Counted from the stretch's first letter, positions 23,501 to 36,552 are shown. The stretch: 64,000 nucleotides of DNA from Ochotona curzoniae (GCF_017591425.1 NW_024466218.1:15018001-15082000); one strand, 5' to 3'. Notes: generated by a model not told the origin, from the letters alone. Numbers and translations: made by a program.

Positions 23501-26500
23501 AAGCTAAAGGAAAACAAAAATAAAGTAGAATATCCATGAGTTTTTCTTAGATTGCTCTGACTTATGTTTAAGCTGTACAGTCCCAACAATAAGCTTACAC
23601 AGTAGATCAGAGAGACCTTCAGAAGCAAACCTAATTGGATTATCTGAACCAATGCTAGGAAAGGGCCTCCGCTAGAACCAGATGCCAGGAAGACCCTGTC
23701 CTGCTCAGGCAAATGAGGATGCTTGAAAAACCTCTATCTGGAAATACACGCCGTATTACTAGTGTTTTTAACAACATGATTTTGAAAAGACTCTATCAAA
23801 GTAATTCATTTGAGTTTATGAGGTCACAGGCTTTGCTAATGCATAGAAGGCATTAGGGAAAAGGGTCAAAACTGTATTCCTCCTGCAAAGTGAGAGGTGT
23901 GTAGATTCTACAGAAGGCATTTAGGTAAATCACACTACAAATATATTTACCTGGAGGGTTCAAAGGGACAAAGATCCACAGGCTGTGGAGAAATAAGAGC
24001 AATTACAGCATATCCTTGCAGCATATCCTTGCGGCAGATTGGACAAGGAACACAATCACCTTCAAGTGGGAGATGAGTATGTGGACTTGATAGGAGAAAA
24101 AGATCAGCCTCAGCGCTGGAGAATCACTGATGACACAGTAGGAAAACGGCAGCCATGTGTTCTTTGGACCCACCCTTTGTTCATCCAGTGGATCTGAAGC
24201 AGAAACTCTAACAAAGAGGAAATCTGGGGAAAATCTCTACTGAGAGAGTATACATCTGGAAAATAAAGACACCAGTCAGTTTTTCTCTGTGGCATAAGGC
24301 ACACTGGGTGGGAGTAGGGCATTTTGCTGTTATAAACCTTAGAAAAATATTCTGAGGGTAGAAGCAAAACACTATCACAATTTTCAATGGAAAAGAGGAA
24401 ACTGACAAAGTTCCAAGTTCTTTGGTAGACAATCCTCCATCTGTGGAAGAAAAATTTCGAGAGTTATGGTGGAGATTTCTAGAGCATAAAACCCTACACT
24501 TGGGAAAACAGACTTACTCTAAAGTATGTTACAACTCATAGATCTTTTAGGTGTAGCCCCGTTGAATTAAAGGGACAGAAATGAAGGCCCTTCATGTACT
24601 CCCAATAGATCTGTTTGCCTGGAAAGAGAACACATGAAGCTGGAAAGTTCTAATTATATTCCACCCACAGAGATGATTGCTCACTTGATGTGGACTTGAC
24701 CTGAAATGACTCTTCCAGAGTGTACATTTTGAGGTATGTAAGAACCACAGATTATAAGAATATTTGGAATAGTTTTTAAAATTTTTGATGTAAAGGGAAG
24801 TGTTTTATTATTTCAGAAGGCAGAATTATTGCAATACTAATTTACAGATGTATAAAACTGGGAAATGTATCCTCCTTTTTTTCCAATGTGATGGGAAGTA
24901 CAAATTAGGAAACACGTAGGAATATAATTTCAAGAAGTTTCTCAATATCAAGAATAAAAAGAAGTGGGTATAATCTTCATCTAATCCAGGTTTCTCTGCC
25001 TGAATGCCTTCATCAAAACCATTACCAAAGATAAATGCATTGTGCATTTTGACAGAAAGCAAAACAAATACCAAGTTACACAGAAAATTATATATAGATT
25101 TTCCTCTTCCTTATTTATATGTAATATTTTATTGTAGCAAAATAACAACTTTATGAGAATGTCTACATAATTGAGTTTTGTTGTTGTTTTGTTTTTATTT
25201 TTCAAGTTGTCTTTTTTCTTTTCCCGGTGACCTTGCAATATACAGAGGACCAGTTTGGAAATCCACTTTGATTGAATATGCTCCATTTGTAAAATGCTTG
25301 ACAAACATTACTGTTTCCGGTGCTTTTCAGAGAACTAAAAGCCTTGGTAATCAATGCAGGAGAGATTGTCCGAGGAAGATTCTCTTAGGTTATGTTAAAA
25401 AATGAAAATCCTTAAGATTGTATTCAAGAGGAAAATATCTGAAAGGTCACAAAATTAACTGATTACATATTCAGATTAAAGAAGCCTTGGCCACATGGGC
25501 AAAATAGTTTAATTTATTAATATTCAGGAAGAACAAAAATGCAGCCAGTATTTGAATTCATTAACTAGAAGATTTAGTTACAGAGTTGATCTGTAAGTCT
25601 TGGGTAGAGTGCTATGAAAGTTTTCTTCACAGTTAGCGGTTAGAGTTGACTCCATCCACGATTCTAAAGATCATCCAAGACGACAACAATTTCCAAAGAA
25701 TTACTCATAATTATCCTTTATAGTATCTTGAACATTGGGTGGTATTGCTGAAATATAAAATCAGCACTGTCTTACAGTTTCTTGTATTTTATATGAACAT
25801 ACTTAAGATCCTGATCATGTGTCTACTTTTGTGTCCAGGAGCAAACACTGAGAAAGGTAGATAATTTGTGAGGGGTTAATAATAAGAGAAAAGCTTCCTC
25901 TTCCTCATTGTAAGAGAAGTCAGCCTACTGCATCACGGAAAACAGAGTTGTTCAGGTTACTTCTAGAAGTTTCTTTGCAAAATGTGGTCTTGCATACATT
26001 TTTAAGCATCCAGCAATCTCCAAGCACCCAATACTAAAGGCGCCACAACACTCCTAACAAACTTTTTCTTGACTGGCTGGCACTTGTTAATGATGTACTT
26101 ATATTCTTCAACATCATCTCTATAGTTTTAAAATGTGGTCTTGTAGGCAATCATGTCAGAAGAGAGAAAACACACAATCAACTATCCGTGACCCTCAGGA
26201 TTTGTCTGTCACAACTGCTGAGTTGCTGGTTTTAACTGCCTTTCACTGCTTCTCTGACACAACCTCCTTCCCCCTAAAGTGTGGGTATTTGGTGTTAACT
26301 TAGCTTCTGATTTTTTTTTCTCTCCTCAATTTCTAAGCCTAATGAGGCTGAGCTGAGTTAATAATGGATGTAATAAGTAATGACTCATTGTTTGGGGGCC
26401 CTCATGTCTGTGTGCACTGTGGAACAGGAGCCAGGACTCTGCTGCTATTTGTTCTGCTATGTCACTTGCCACCAAGCAATGCCACTCATCAATAAAAGGC

Positions 26501-27690
26501 AAGATGACGGATGAGTTCATTTAATGGAATTCCTCTGAGTGAGCTACGGCCCAACTCTTCAATAGGTCTGCTACCATTTTCTCTCCCTCCCACCTCTCCC
26601 TCTTGTCGCTCTTTTTTCCTTTCTCCTAAATCCAGGACGGTTGGAAAGCAAGCTTGGCCGAAAGGGCCTCCGTATGTGCCAGCAGCTCCTTCTGCTCTTA
26701 ACAACTGCTATCCTAAATCAAATCAGCAGCCTTGTGCCTAGAGAGTAAATCTGTGCCACCAGATAGCATTGGCACCCCATGGCACTTGGCCAATGCACCC
26801 CCGCCTGGACTCATTTCTGTCTTTCTTCAGAGGATGGCTTGTATCAGAAGAAGTGGTTCATGTCCTAACAAGTCAGACTGTTCTGTTTTAGGTTTTTGCA
26901 GCACAAATATCACAAACTGGCTGCTCTCTGGGAAGTTTTATGAAGTAGTTTTGCTCACTATCAAGTCATTTTTGTAGCTCCTTTAGTTAAAGCAGGTTGC
27001 TTCAGTCTGAATCCCATTCATAGTGAAATCTCCATTGGTGATTTCTTACTATTAACAGTTGTATTTTAATCTTACCAGGATGGACATGACATTTGGGAAC
27101 ATGGGATTCCTAACACAAAAATAAAAATATGTGGGAAATCAAAAGAAGTGCAATGAGCATTAATGGCAACACATGGTTTAAATGTAAGTTACATTTATCT
27201 TGATCAAGACCAAAGGGCACAAATGCATGAAATGAAACTATCCTTTAGGGTTGTCAAGAGAGGAAAGCAGCGTGGTTTACATATCTGAACTTGAGTGTGG
27301 ACAATAAAATGGAGTTTCAAAACTTTCCATTATGCAGAAGTGATTAAAGAAAAAAAATTAAAATGACAGAGTGGGAAATAAAGTTACGGGACAGTACAGT
27401 CAGCAAGGTACACAGGTAATAATTACATAAAAAGCATGACTAATTTTTCTTAACAGGAGGGAAAGACTCTCCAGCTGTCTCTTCTTGGTTGAAGCAGAGG
27501 AGTTCTGCTGATAAGGTCAATGCAGTATCACTGGCAAACAGCTCGTGAAAAGTTTTTCGCATCTAATACTTTCTTGCCAAATCTACATTGACTTGCCCAA
27601 TAACTAATGCACTCACCTTGTTATATTATGAGAGCAACATGGCTCCTAAATGTATGGAGATGCTCCTAAGAGGAAGGTATTTAAAACAAA
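20600..27690. other. Longest repeat-poor stretch; no gene recognised
   Basis: About 7 kb with no clear CSINE. It holds a perfect 13-base tandem duplication (CAGCATATCCTTG at 24006-24031) and a more GC-rich, pyrimidine-rich segment at about 26320-26830. Overlapping short open stretches of 60 to 107 codons on both strands show no recognisable domains. Confidence 0.45.
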
Positions 27691-27747
27691 CAACAAATAA
27701 ACAAACAAACAAAACCAATCAAATTTTGGTGTTTAAAAGATGTGCCT

Positions 27748-28078
27748 TGTGTCTGGCTACATGGCCTAGCAGCTAAATTCCTTGCCTTGAGCGCCCTGAG
27801 ATCCCATATGGGCACCGGTTCTACTCCAGGAAGCTCCACTTCCCATCCAGCTCCCTGCTTGTGGCTTGGGAAACCAGTCCAGGACAGCGTAAGGCCTTGG
27901 GACCCTGCATCCGCGTGGGAGACCCGGAAGAGATTCCTAGATCCTGGCTTCGGATCGGCATAGCATTGGCCCTTGAGCTCACTTGGGGAGTGAATCATTG
28001 GACGAAAGATCTTCCTCTCTGTCTCTCCTCCTCTCTGTATATCTGACTTTCCAATAAATAAATATATCTTAAAAAAAA
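27748..28078 (+). mobile_element. CSINE, full length, plus strand, with target-site duplication
   Basis: Sense copy. TCTGGCTACATGGCCTAGCA is the head region, then GCGCCCTGAGATCCCATATG, CCGGTTCTACTCCAGGAAGC (B-box-like), GGAGACCCGGAAGAGATTCC, TCTCTGTCTCTCCTCCTCTC and tail AATAAATAAATATATCTTAA. ATGTGCCT at 27740-27747 recurs at 28079-28086 as a target-site duplication. An (AAAC)n-like A-rich run lies just upstream (27687-27716). Confidence 0.95.
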
Positions 28079-28680
28079 ATGTGCCTATTTTGAGATCTTG
28101 AGTCATCAAATGCCTGCCCAAAGACATAAGCTGTCATATGAAGGCTGATTACAACATGGAATTATCCGGAAATCTCTGCTTCCTGAGTTCCCATGAACCT
28201 TCTGGTACATGCATTCTAGAATTATCTTTCTCCAGTTGCATGCCACAGATGGTCAAGCCAGCAGGGTCTGCTGAATCTTGTTTTATGAAACTCCAAAGCT
28301 GTGAGCCAAAGCAGACATTGTTCTTTTATAAGTAACTTCTCTCATGTGTTTTCTTCTAGTAGCAAAAAGCCAATTAGCAAACAATTACATCTAACATACA
28401 CATATATATTTAAATCTTTATCATGGACATTGTTAGATACGAGATCTTTCTCTAAATTATTCCAGAAATCCAGGGGCACTCCGTTGAGCTTTGATAGTAA
28501 ACATTTGCTGAGCCTCTGTTGGTGATGGGGCTAACAAATACTATACATATCTAACAATCTTGATTTCACATGGCACAAATATACATCAGTTATCTTGATG
28601 TCAATGTTATGTTTGTTACTAAAACCTTTGCAGAATGGAATCAATGAACAATTAAATTCAGCACCAAGATAGGAAAAACT

Positions 28681-28960
28681 AGTGCCAGCACAGTGGCATC
28701 TCCCATCACATCCTCCACCTACAGCACTGGTATCCCAATAGCATGCCAGGTAGGGTCTGATCTGCTTCAGTTCTAATCCAGTTTCCTCTCTTTAGCCTAA
28801 AAAGCAGCAGATGACTCAATTCCTTGATCCCCTGCACTCACATGAGGGTCTTGAAAGAAGCTCCTGAGTCCTAACTTTGAACAGGTTCAGCTCTGACTGT
28901 TATGGACATTTGGGGAGTGAGCCAGCAGATCATGACTCTCTCTCATTTTAATGAGATGAA
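28681..28960 (+). mobile_element. Old CSINE, plus strand
   Basis: AGTGCCAGCACAGTGGCATC head, CTACAGCACTGGTATCCC, CCCCTGCACTCACATGAGGG, GAAAGAAGCTCCTGAGTCCT and ATTTGGGGAGTGAGCCAGCA are collinear with the element. The 3' tail is lost or unrecognisable after 28960. Confidence 0.8.
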
Positions 28961-30209
28961 ATGTGTATTTTCAAAACCTGCAAAGTCAGTACAAACAGGA
29001 TGTAGATTAACCGAGAGTCACAGCTTCCTGTTGACCACAAATTTCATATTCTTTCTACAGGCAATCAGCATTGTCATTATTTTTTCTCCCATTGTAAGTA
29101 CCCATAACATCCCTTCTCTTAGCATGAAATGTTTCTTGCCATGTCAACTTTCCCCACAAAACGAGCTTTTCCAGGACTCTCTTCAACTGCTGCACCACAT
29201 ACTTTAGAACCAAGAATTAGAATAAGAAGCAAAATGTGCTAGGGATGTTTGATCCGTTCTTAGGACTGCTTCGCTTACTACAAAATGACAAAAATTTATT
29301 GTTAGGATGTGATGGGTGATTGCCATCTAAACAGGCCAGCCTTACTTGAAAGTTTCATGGCATGTACTTTCAGGTGTTTATCACAATCACTACATTTCCA
29401 GGGGTCCACAGGATGTCATAAGGCCTGCTGTTTTGTATTTGCTACAATTTGATACCAATAACATGTTAATAGACATAGCACCAGATTCTTGGAGACAGTC
29501 ACTGGGACTATTTTTTTGCTTTTAATGTGTTAAATATAAAGCCAGTATACATCAGTATTCTCATCTCATACTGTAAAACTGTGCATTGTATTCTTAGTTT
29601 GGGGAATGACAAGGATGAAGCAGAGGTAATGGACATGTTAACTTCTCAGGCTAAGCTGTGAAAATGTATAAGATCCTAAGCCAAGCCTCTGCAGGCTAGA
29701 CACTCATTAATAGCTTTAAATTAAAATGGATTGAATAAAATCCGGTCTTTGTCCTCTGTGCTTACTTTCTCATCTCCTGTATCAATTATTCTGTAACTCT
29801 GCTTTTCCCTTGGTTTTAGAAATTTGGCAGGTGGTACTTTAATTTAATCTGTTCTTAAATATTCTGACTTCAATAAAATGAAGGCCATATGTGTGCTGTG
29901 CTAAGCTGAGATCTGCAGATATGAATGAAATTTGACTTTACAAATATTTATTTGTCACCCAATATGTGTTAGTGTCCCATATCACTCATTATGAAATAAC
30001 ACCATGATGGCTATTATCAGTAAAGAGAAGACAAAAAAATATTTCAGATCCAAGCAATGTGAGAACTGCAATGTTATGAATAGACTTCAAAAAAAATTCT
30101 AGCATGTGCACCATAAAACCAGAATTACTTTGTCTTATTAAATATGATAGAAGAAATAAAAGAAAAATAGTAATTCTAATTAAAGCCCTATTTCATCCAA
30201 TCATTTCTC
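28961..30209. other. Unique AT-rich DNA, no gene recognised
   Basis: A 101-codon plus-strand open stretch at 28902-29207 starts inside the SINE at 28681-28960 and shows no family match. Nothing else stands out. Confidence 0.4.
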
Positions 30210-30517
30210 TAAGATTTATTTTAATTTTCATAGGAAAGTCAGATTTATAGACAGAAATATCTGTTTGCTGATTCACTCCCCAACTGGCCGCAATGGCTGG
30301 AGCTGAACCAAACTGAAGGCAGGAGCCAGGAATGTCTTCAAGGTCTCCCACTGGGGTACAGGTTCTCAAAGCCTTGTGCCATCCTGATCTGCTTTTCCAG
30401 GCTATAAGCAGGGAGCTGGATAGGAAGTGGATCAGCTGGGTTATGAGCCACTGCCCATATTGGATACTGATACATGCAAGGAAAGCATTTCAGCCACCAG
30501 GCTACTCCTCTGGGCTC
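30210..30517 (-). mobile_element. CSINE, minus strand
   Basis: Tail complement AAGATTTATTTTAATTTTCA, then CGCAATGGCTGGAGCTGAAC, GCCATCCTGATCTGCTTTTC, AAGCAGGGAGCTGGATAGG and head complement ending CTCTGGGCTC. The CAGAGAGGAGG part of the pyrimidine block is shortened. Confidence 0.88.
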
Positions 30518-30889
30518 TTTTTCAACACTTTTAAACAAAAATCACCCCAATAAGCTTTTTGCTTGATTGAATACATTCACAATAGAAACTTGAGTAGTTT
30601 AAGAAAAAAATATCATCATCTCTCAGTCACTATTTCCATGATTCTCTACCACAAAGAGGAAACAAATTAAGATAATAGACATTTACTGGAAAGTCAAAGC
30701 CATTATCACTTGAATCTAGAGCAGAGAGGAAAAATATGTATAGCTCATGGTGCAAGTTTTTTGACCTTTTCTCTGTTGCCTGCATGAGATAATCATGTGT
30801 CATTGAGCAGAAAACTCTCCACAGTTTACACACAAAATTACACACTGTGTGCCGACCAGTGGTGAAGCAGAGCCTCTGCATTGTGACAT

Positions 30890-31150
30890 GCAGTTCCGTT
30901 AGGGGACCCAGTTTGTGCCCTGGGAGTTAAACCTCTGATCCAGCTCTCTGCTGATGGACTGGGAATGGAGCAGAGGATGTTGCAAGACCTTGGGACCCTG
31001 CACTCACCTAGAAGGGAAGTCCTAAAAATTCTGAGTCTCAGTTTCTTAACAGCTCAGCTCTTGCCATTGTCGTCATTTGGGGGAGAGAACCAACTAGTAG
31101 AATTCCTTCTCTCTGTAAAAAAGAAAAATCTTCCTTTGAAGTAAAAATAA
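30890..31150 (+). mobile_element. Old CSINE, plus strand
   Basis: CCTCTGATCCAGCTCTCTGC, ACCTTGGGACCCTGCACTC, CTCAGCTCTTGCCATTGTC, ATTTGGGGGAGAGAACCAAC and TTCCTTCTCTCTGTAAAAAA follow the element order. The 5' third is missing or very diverged. Confidence 0.78.
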
Positions 31151-31545
31151 CAATATTCTAAAAATAAAAATTAAAAATATATATGTAGCCTGGAGGTAAT
31201 TCACTAAAGGAGATGGAAGGGTAGTTTGCAGTCAGTAATTGTGGTTTGTAGTTATATTACAAAAGTGCTTCATATGACCTCCAATGCTGCATCATTTGGT
31301 GGGCTGTGGAGATTCATTTGCCAGTACATGAAACTAATGGTATGTTTCAGCTTCGAGTTCTCTTTACTGTCACATAATTCAACGGTATCTAATCAGCATT
31401 TCTACAGCTGTAATACAGTGTAGTTGAGAGTGTGTGCTCCCTGCATAGGACTGGACACAGCACCCCAATTTCTTCCTTACTCAACGTTATTCTTAACATC
31501 AAATGCTACTGTATCTCTCAGAAAGAGGATTTAAATGCCATGAAA

Positions 31546-31868
31546 TCACCAAGTGAGACGGTTCAATGGTTAAATCCCTGTAGCAAGTGCCAGGATCTTA
31601 TCTGAGCGTTGTCTCGTGTTCTGACTGCTCTACTTCCAATCCAGCTCACTGCTTTTGGCCTGGGAAAGCAGAAAAGAATGTGCCAAAACCTTAGGACCCT
31701 GCCCCCATGTGGGAGGCCCAAAAGAAGCTTCTGGCTCCTGGCTTCAGATCAATTCAGCTGCGATTTTTAAGTCATCTGGAGAGTAGCAGTGGAAGACCTT
31801 TTTTCTGTCTTGCCTTCTCTCTGAAAATCTGATCTCCCTCTCAATAAAAATAAATATATTTTTTAAAA
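31546..31868 (+). mobile_element. CSINE, plus strand
   Basis: AGTGAGACGGTTCAATGGTT (A-box-like region) begins it, then CAATCCAGCTCACTGCTTTT, GGCCTGGGAAAGCAG, GCTTCTGGCTCCTGGCTTC, GAAGACCTTTTTTCTGTC and the tail CAATAAAAATAAATATATTT. It is moderately diverged. CCATGA-type sequence on each side (about 31538 and 31873) may be the rest of a target-site duplication. Confidence 0.88.
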
Positions 31869-32199
31869 AGCTCCATGACAAAGGAAAGGAGGCTTTTTCT
31901 TTGATTGTTTGTTTTTAAAGATAAAAGATTGAAGGGTAAACAACATTTTGAACACTGTACTGATAGAGGATGCCTACCGGGGATGCTTGGACACAATTAG
32001 AACCAACACCAGAAAGAAAAAAACATGGAGCCCTCAGGAAGAGATAAATAGGCAATCAAACAGCAAATGCTCTCTTGGCAATCTAGAAATAAGCAACTGC
32101 TTTATAAGTGCATTTCTGTCGTTAGAAAGCTTGTGAATAAGCAGAACTCAGTCTTTGTTTATTTGTTTGGTTTGTTTTGTTTGCTCGCTTTGTTTGTTT

Positions 32200-32511
32200 T
32201 CAGATTTACTTGAAACACGGAGTGAAAGAGAAAGAGGTGGACATAAGGGTAAAAGAGATTCCTATCTCCTGATTCGCTTCCCAATGGGAGCCGTGGCCAG
32301 GGATGGCGGGGCATAACCAGAATCTTGGAATGCCGTATGTGTCTTCCTTTTGGGTGACACATGCATAGCCCAAGACACTTTCTGCTGCCTTCCCAGGTCC
32401 TTTCTGAGGAAGCTGGCTCCCAAGCATAGCAGCCAGAATTTAAACCAGCACTCAGCTATGATTCCAACATCATAGGTAGTAACTGTATACATTGCACCAC
32501 AACTCTGGCCA
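32200..32511 (-). mobile_element. Old CSINE, minus strand
   Basis: A T/G-rich tail (GTTTGTTTTCAGATTTACTT) leads to AGAAAGAGGTGGACATAAG, CTGATTCGCTTCCCAATGG, CTGCTGCCTTCCCAGGTCC and the head complement ACTCTGGCCA. It is heavily diverged in the middle. A (TTTG)n-like run precedes it (32155-32200). Confidence 0.7.
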
Positions 32512-33753
32512 CGTAAGTTCATTTTCAATTGTCTGTTAATCACAGAAACCCATGTGAAGTCTACATGTAACGGAGTATAATAACTTTTGAAATAAAATGT
32601 GGATGCGTAGGATATTGTAACAGTTGATTGAGTCTATCCAAAATATCAGCTGGCTCTATAATTTTGTTCTGTCTTTTGGAAAATAGTTTTTCCTTATTAA
32701 TCATGTATGTGCACATGATCACGGTCACTGAAAATACAATTTCCAAGGATTTTTCCCAAACAACTTTTCACATTAAAGTGTCTACAGAGATGACGTGAAA
32801 GTACCTTTGAAAATGTAAATAGTAGTGAAGTCGCAGAAGCTTCTGAAGCAGGTGCAGCATCCACTATATTTAATTATACTGTATAATATGCAATAAATAG
32901 CCAATCTCATTTGCTTCTTTTTCTTTAGCCCAGCTCCCGTGCATACAAAATGAGACATCCTTTTCTTTGAAATTTGAACTCCGTAGCTTTCAGAATGTGG
33001 AAAAGAGAGAAAGAGAGAATTTAAAGCATCTTAAAGCTACTTTCTAATTTTACTTGTGTAACACAATAGGCATCATTAGCTCGCAAAATCTTGATGATTT
33101 TAAATAGAAAGCAATGAATACTTAAGGTAATGTTTCTTATTTACATGTGTGATAATATATTGAATAATAAAATATAATTATCTTCATAGAATTCCTATGA
33201 AAATGGCATTTTCAATTCTGATAGTTTTTCTTAAGTTTTATCTAAAATTTTTGAGAGAGGAAAGAGATGATGGTAATGATAACTGGAAAGCTTTATTTGA
33301 TCAAAAGCTCTCTTAATAAAAGGTAATTCTGAATGAGAAAATAAAGCATATAAGTAATATAATTAAACATCATTTTAAGTTATTAAATTTTAAAATTTGA
33401 AAGGATCATATAAGTCATTAGATAAAATTCACTACTGTTGCTCCACTCAGCACCAATCATCAAACCCTGTTATTTAATACCAGACTGGATCCAAACTCAT
33501 TCCTTTCATCATGAACATGTCCTCCGTTCAATTTCATTTATTCCCACAGCCATGTTCCAAGTTATTAGCACCACAATCAAGAACTTCAAGTGCATAGCCC
33601 AAATTTTCTCCTACTCTGTAACTATCCTTTTTCCTTCCAACTCACTTAGTCCTGGATCTACTGTCCCTTTATGTTACCGTGCATAAACACGATCAGCATC
33701 CTTGTACTGAGCAGTTAAACCTGCCACTTTTGAGTTCTGCATGCGTACTGACT

Positions 33754-34205
33754 GGCTTTCCAATAAAAATAAATAAGTCTTTAAAAATTATTTTGATTTG
33801 GAAGATAGTTTTACAGAAAAAAAAAAAAAAAAAACAGGGAAAGAGATGTAACTCCAAATGGCTGCAAAGGCCAGAACGTATTCTTTCTGACACCAAGAAC
33901 TTCTGGGTTTCACACACAGGTACGGGGGCTTTCCCATGAGCTGGTGGGAGCTGGAACAGATATGGAACAACCAGAATTCAAATCAACATCCATTTGTGCT
34001 ACCAGTGCTAAAGGTGGAGGATTAGCTTTTTCAGTAACCATGGCTACCTGTTGGCTCAAACATTTCAGACTCTGCCACTGAAGCAGAGACCCTAGACCCT
34101 GCTTTACTCTGGTTTACATCTTATTCTTGTTGCCATTTTGGGAATGAATCAATGGATAGAAGATCTCCTCTGCCCTTCTCTCTGTCACTGTCTTGAAAAT
34201 GACTT
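33754..34205. mobile_element. Compound CSINE cluster: + tail, - copy, + 3' half
   Basis: 33754-33784 is a plus-strand tail fragment (CTTTCCAATAAAAATAAATA). A minus-strand diverged copy follows at about 33787-34052, with an A18 run at 33819 and head complement GGAGGATTAGCTTTTTCAG. A plus-strand 3' half lies at about 34070-34205, with AGACCCTAGACCCTGC, TTTTGGGAATGAATCAATGG and TCTCTCTGTCACTG. Several SINE insertions, later truncated, appear to overlap here. Confidence 0.6.
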
Positions 34206-34209
34206 AATC

Positions 34210-36190
34210 AGTATCAAAGAAGCAAGTACAAGCCTTTCTTAACTCTAAAATATCAACCAAAATGTGGAGGTTGTGTCTTTAAAGAACAGTGTAAAATACA
34301 ATACATAACTATAATGTTAAAACTACCCAATCAAGGTAGAGCAAATGCATTAATTTATTTCTAATTTACTCCAAACTTCAGCTTAATAACTATTGGAATG
34401 TAAATTCAGATCTCACAGATATAATATTAGTGTGACTAGGTAAGGGATTTCATCAAATATTTGGAGGATAGAAAATGATAAAGCATTGTTGGTAGATTTA
34501 GCAAGAGTCTGTGTGGATAGGGTAAGTTTCCAAAGCAGGTCATCCAGAAATAAAGCAGAAATAGGAAGCTCTACATATCTCAACTATTGAAAGACATACA
34601 TATGACTAAAAGAATTGGGCTAATAAAAATTCTGATGAGATAGTGTATATTGATATCCCCCTTAGTTAAGTAAGCAGAAAAATATTTTTAGAAAAATAAT
34701 GCTGACTTGTTTCGAGGTTCTTGGGTACATTAAAAACAAAGGATTTTGGCAATGATGATGCTATTCTGAAACAAATTAAAATGTGAAAATCAACAATGAA
34801 CCTTGAAACTCTCGCTTTTTTTTTCTCCACTCATTTGTAGTGCCTCTTGTTATCAGATTTGATATTCAAATATTCTCCTTCAGAGAAAGTAGGAGAAAGA
34901 TATACAAACCTAAGATAAGATTGTAAGGGATAATTATATGACCCCTTTTCCAGGAGCCCAAACCCAAGTTCGTACAAAACAGGCGCAAGTGCCTTAATAA
35001 ACATATGTACACACAAAAGGACTTCAAGTGCTATCATTGTGAGCTTCTAATAACAATATATATGCCAAATATAAAACATGTAATGTGGCACAATGGAGTT
35101 GTGTACTTTAGCCTCACTGATCTTATTTATCTAAAATTTGTGTAGCTGACCTGAGATGCATCCTATTTTGTGCTTCATTGGTGATTAGTGATGGATAGAC
35201 ATAAAATGCATCATGATCTCTAGCCTGCATATGTAACTTTTTGGGTAAGAAATATATTTGAAATTAGTATTCCTAAAAGTATTTCCAAATAACTATTTAC
35301 TGTAAAAATCCAAAAGACAAGTACTTGAAAGTAATTTTATAAATTATCATAGAAAAATTAATTCTATAATCTAAAAATTGTCTACTGTTGAAAATTTAAG
35401 TGACCATAAAAAATGTTTTTTTCCAATAGTGTATTTATGTATGGCAGGATTTTACTAATATATCTCTAAGACAGTGCTATTTCAGAGTAAATACTTGCAA
35501 TTCAGGCTGGAAACTCTCCTTTGGGCTTTGTTGGGCCACATAAAATAGCAATTGAATGGTAATTAAATAATCTCCACATATTCACCTTACCCAAGCATTT
35601 AAAACCACAATTAATAATCTTGGTCATTCACCATTAATTGTCCATGTTTGTAGTCTTTGAACAATTTCTTAGACTCATTAATCAAAAAGACTCCAGGGGC
35701 ATTACAACTCTCCAATGAGCACTCAACACTTTGAAAGCAACCCTAATAAATTTCCCAAGAACCTACATTTGCTAGTGTTCCAAGATGACTATTTTAAACT
35801 TTATTCTTGCTACTCAAACCTTTCATCCTTCCTGTAGTTCATCCACTCCCTGCCTCTTGTACTATATAGAAGACATATGTATTTAATTTAGGAGTAACTC
35901 TACTTCTTATTAACAAATCTGCCATATCTGAATTGAGATCCTTGCTTTATCATTCTCTTTTAAAAACAAAAATTATTTCTATTTCAAGAAAACTGCTTTA
36001 TATTTCCCATTCTCTTACCTGTTACAGAACACTTACACCGAAACTGTATTTTACCTGTTCTATTGGATTATTTTTCTCAGTGTAAGCCTTACTTCAATTA
36101 CTAATGTTCTAGTAGAATCTTGCTTATTACAACACACTATATTTGCAGTTTTATTTATTACCCAACTAACTTAAATGATAAAACTGTTCA
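34210..36190. other. Unique AT-rich DNA, no gene recognised
   Basis: No SINE consensus blocks and no coding segment recognised across about 2 kb. Confidence 0.4.
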
Positions 36191-36199
36191 AAAACGATA

Positions 36200-36552
36200 A
36201 AAAGGAATGAAATGTTCTAAATTCTAAAAGAAAAAAAAAATGGCCAGAATGATGTACCCAGCAATGTTTTCCTTTGTCTTTGAAAAGGAAATGTTTCCAC
36301 AGTAAAGAAAAGCTCAAATACGCCTTTGCCAGACCTGCCCTACAAATTATACTTAAAGATGTTCTCTCCACAGAGAAAATAGCACCCACCAAAACTAAAG
36401 GCAAATGTGAAGAGCATCCCAATAAAATAACAACAAAAGATTAAATAAAACAATGAACAACCCATTGCTGTAATGACAAGACCAAATTACCACCTATTCA
36501 TATTAACCCTTAATGTAAACGGCTTAAAGTCATCAAATGTCATAGATTAGTA
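36200..36552 (+). mobile_element. Dead L1 fragment: ORF1 3' end and ORF2 start
   Basis: A frame from about 36330 encodes RPALQIILKD, which resembles the RPALQELLKEAL block at the C terminus of mammalian L1 ORF1 proteins, and ends at a TAA at 36442-36444. After a 28-base spacer an ATG at 36473 opens a frame whose product contains ILTLNVNGL, the start of the L1 endonuclease domain. That frame stops at TAG 36548-36550 after 25 codons and similarity then ends. An in-frame stop also lies in the ORF1 part upstream. Spacing and order match a bicistronic L1. It cannot be active. Confidence 0.75.

Noticed and set aside
26489..26741. Overlapping ORFs on both strands in the GC-richer segment
   Set aside because: Open on both strands with no motif. 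Higher GC content alone lengthens open frames.
27681..28127. 148-codon minus-strand ORF
   Set aside because: Almost entirely antisense of the CSINE at 27748-28078; similar peptides occur in other SINE copies of the window.
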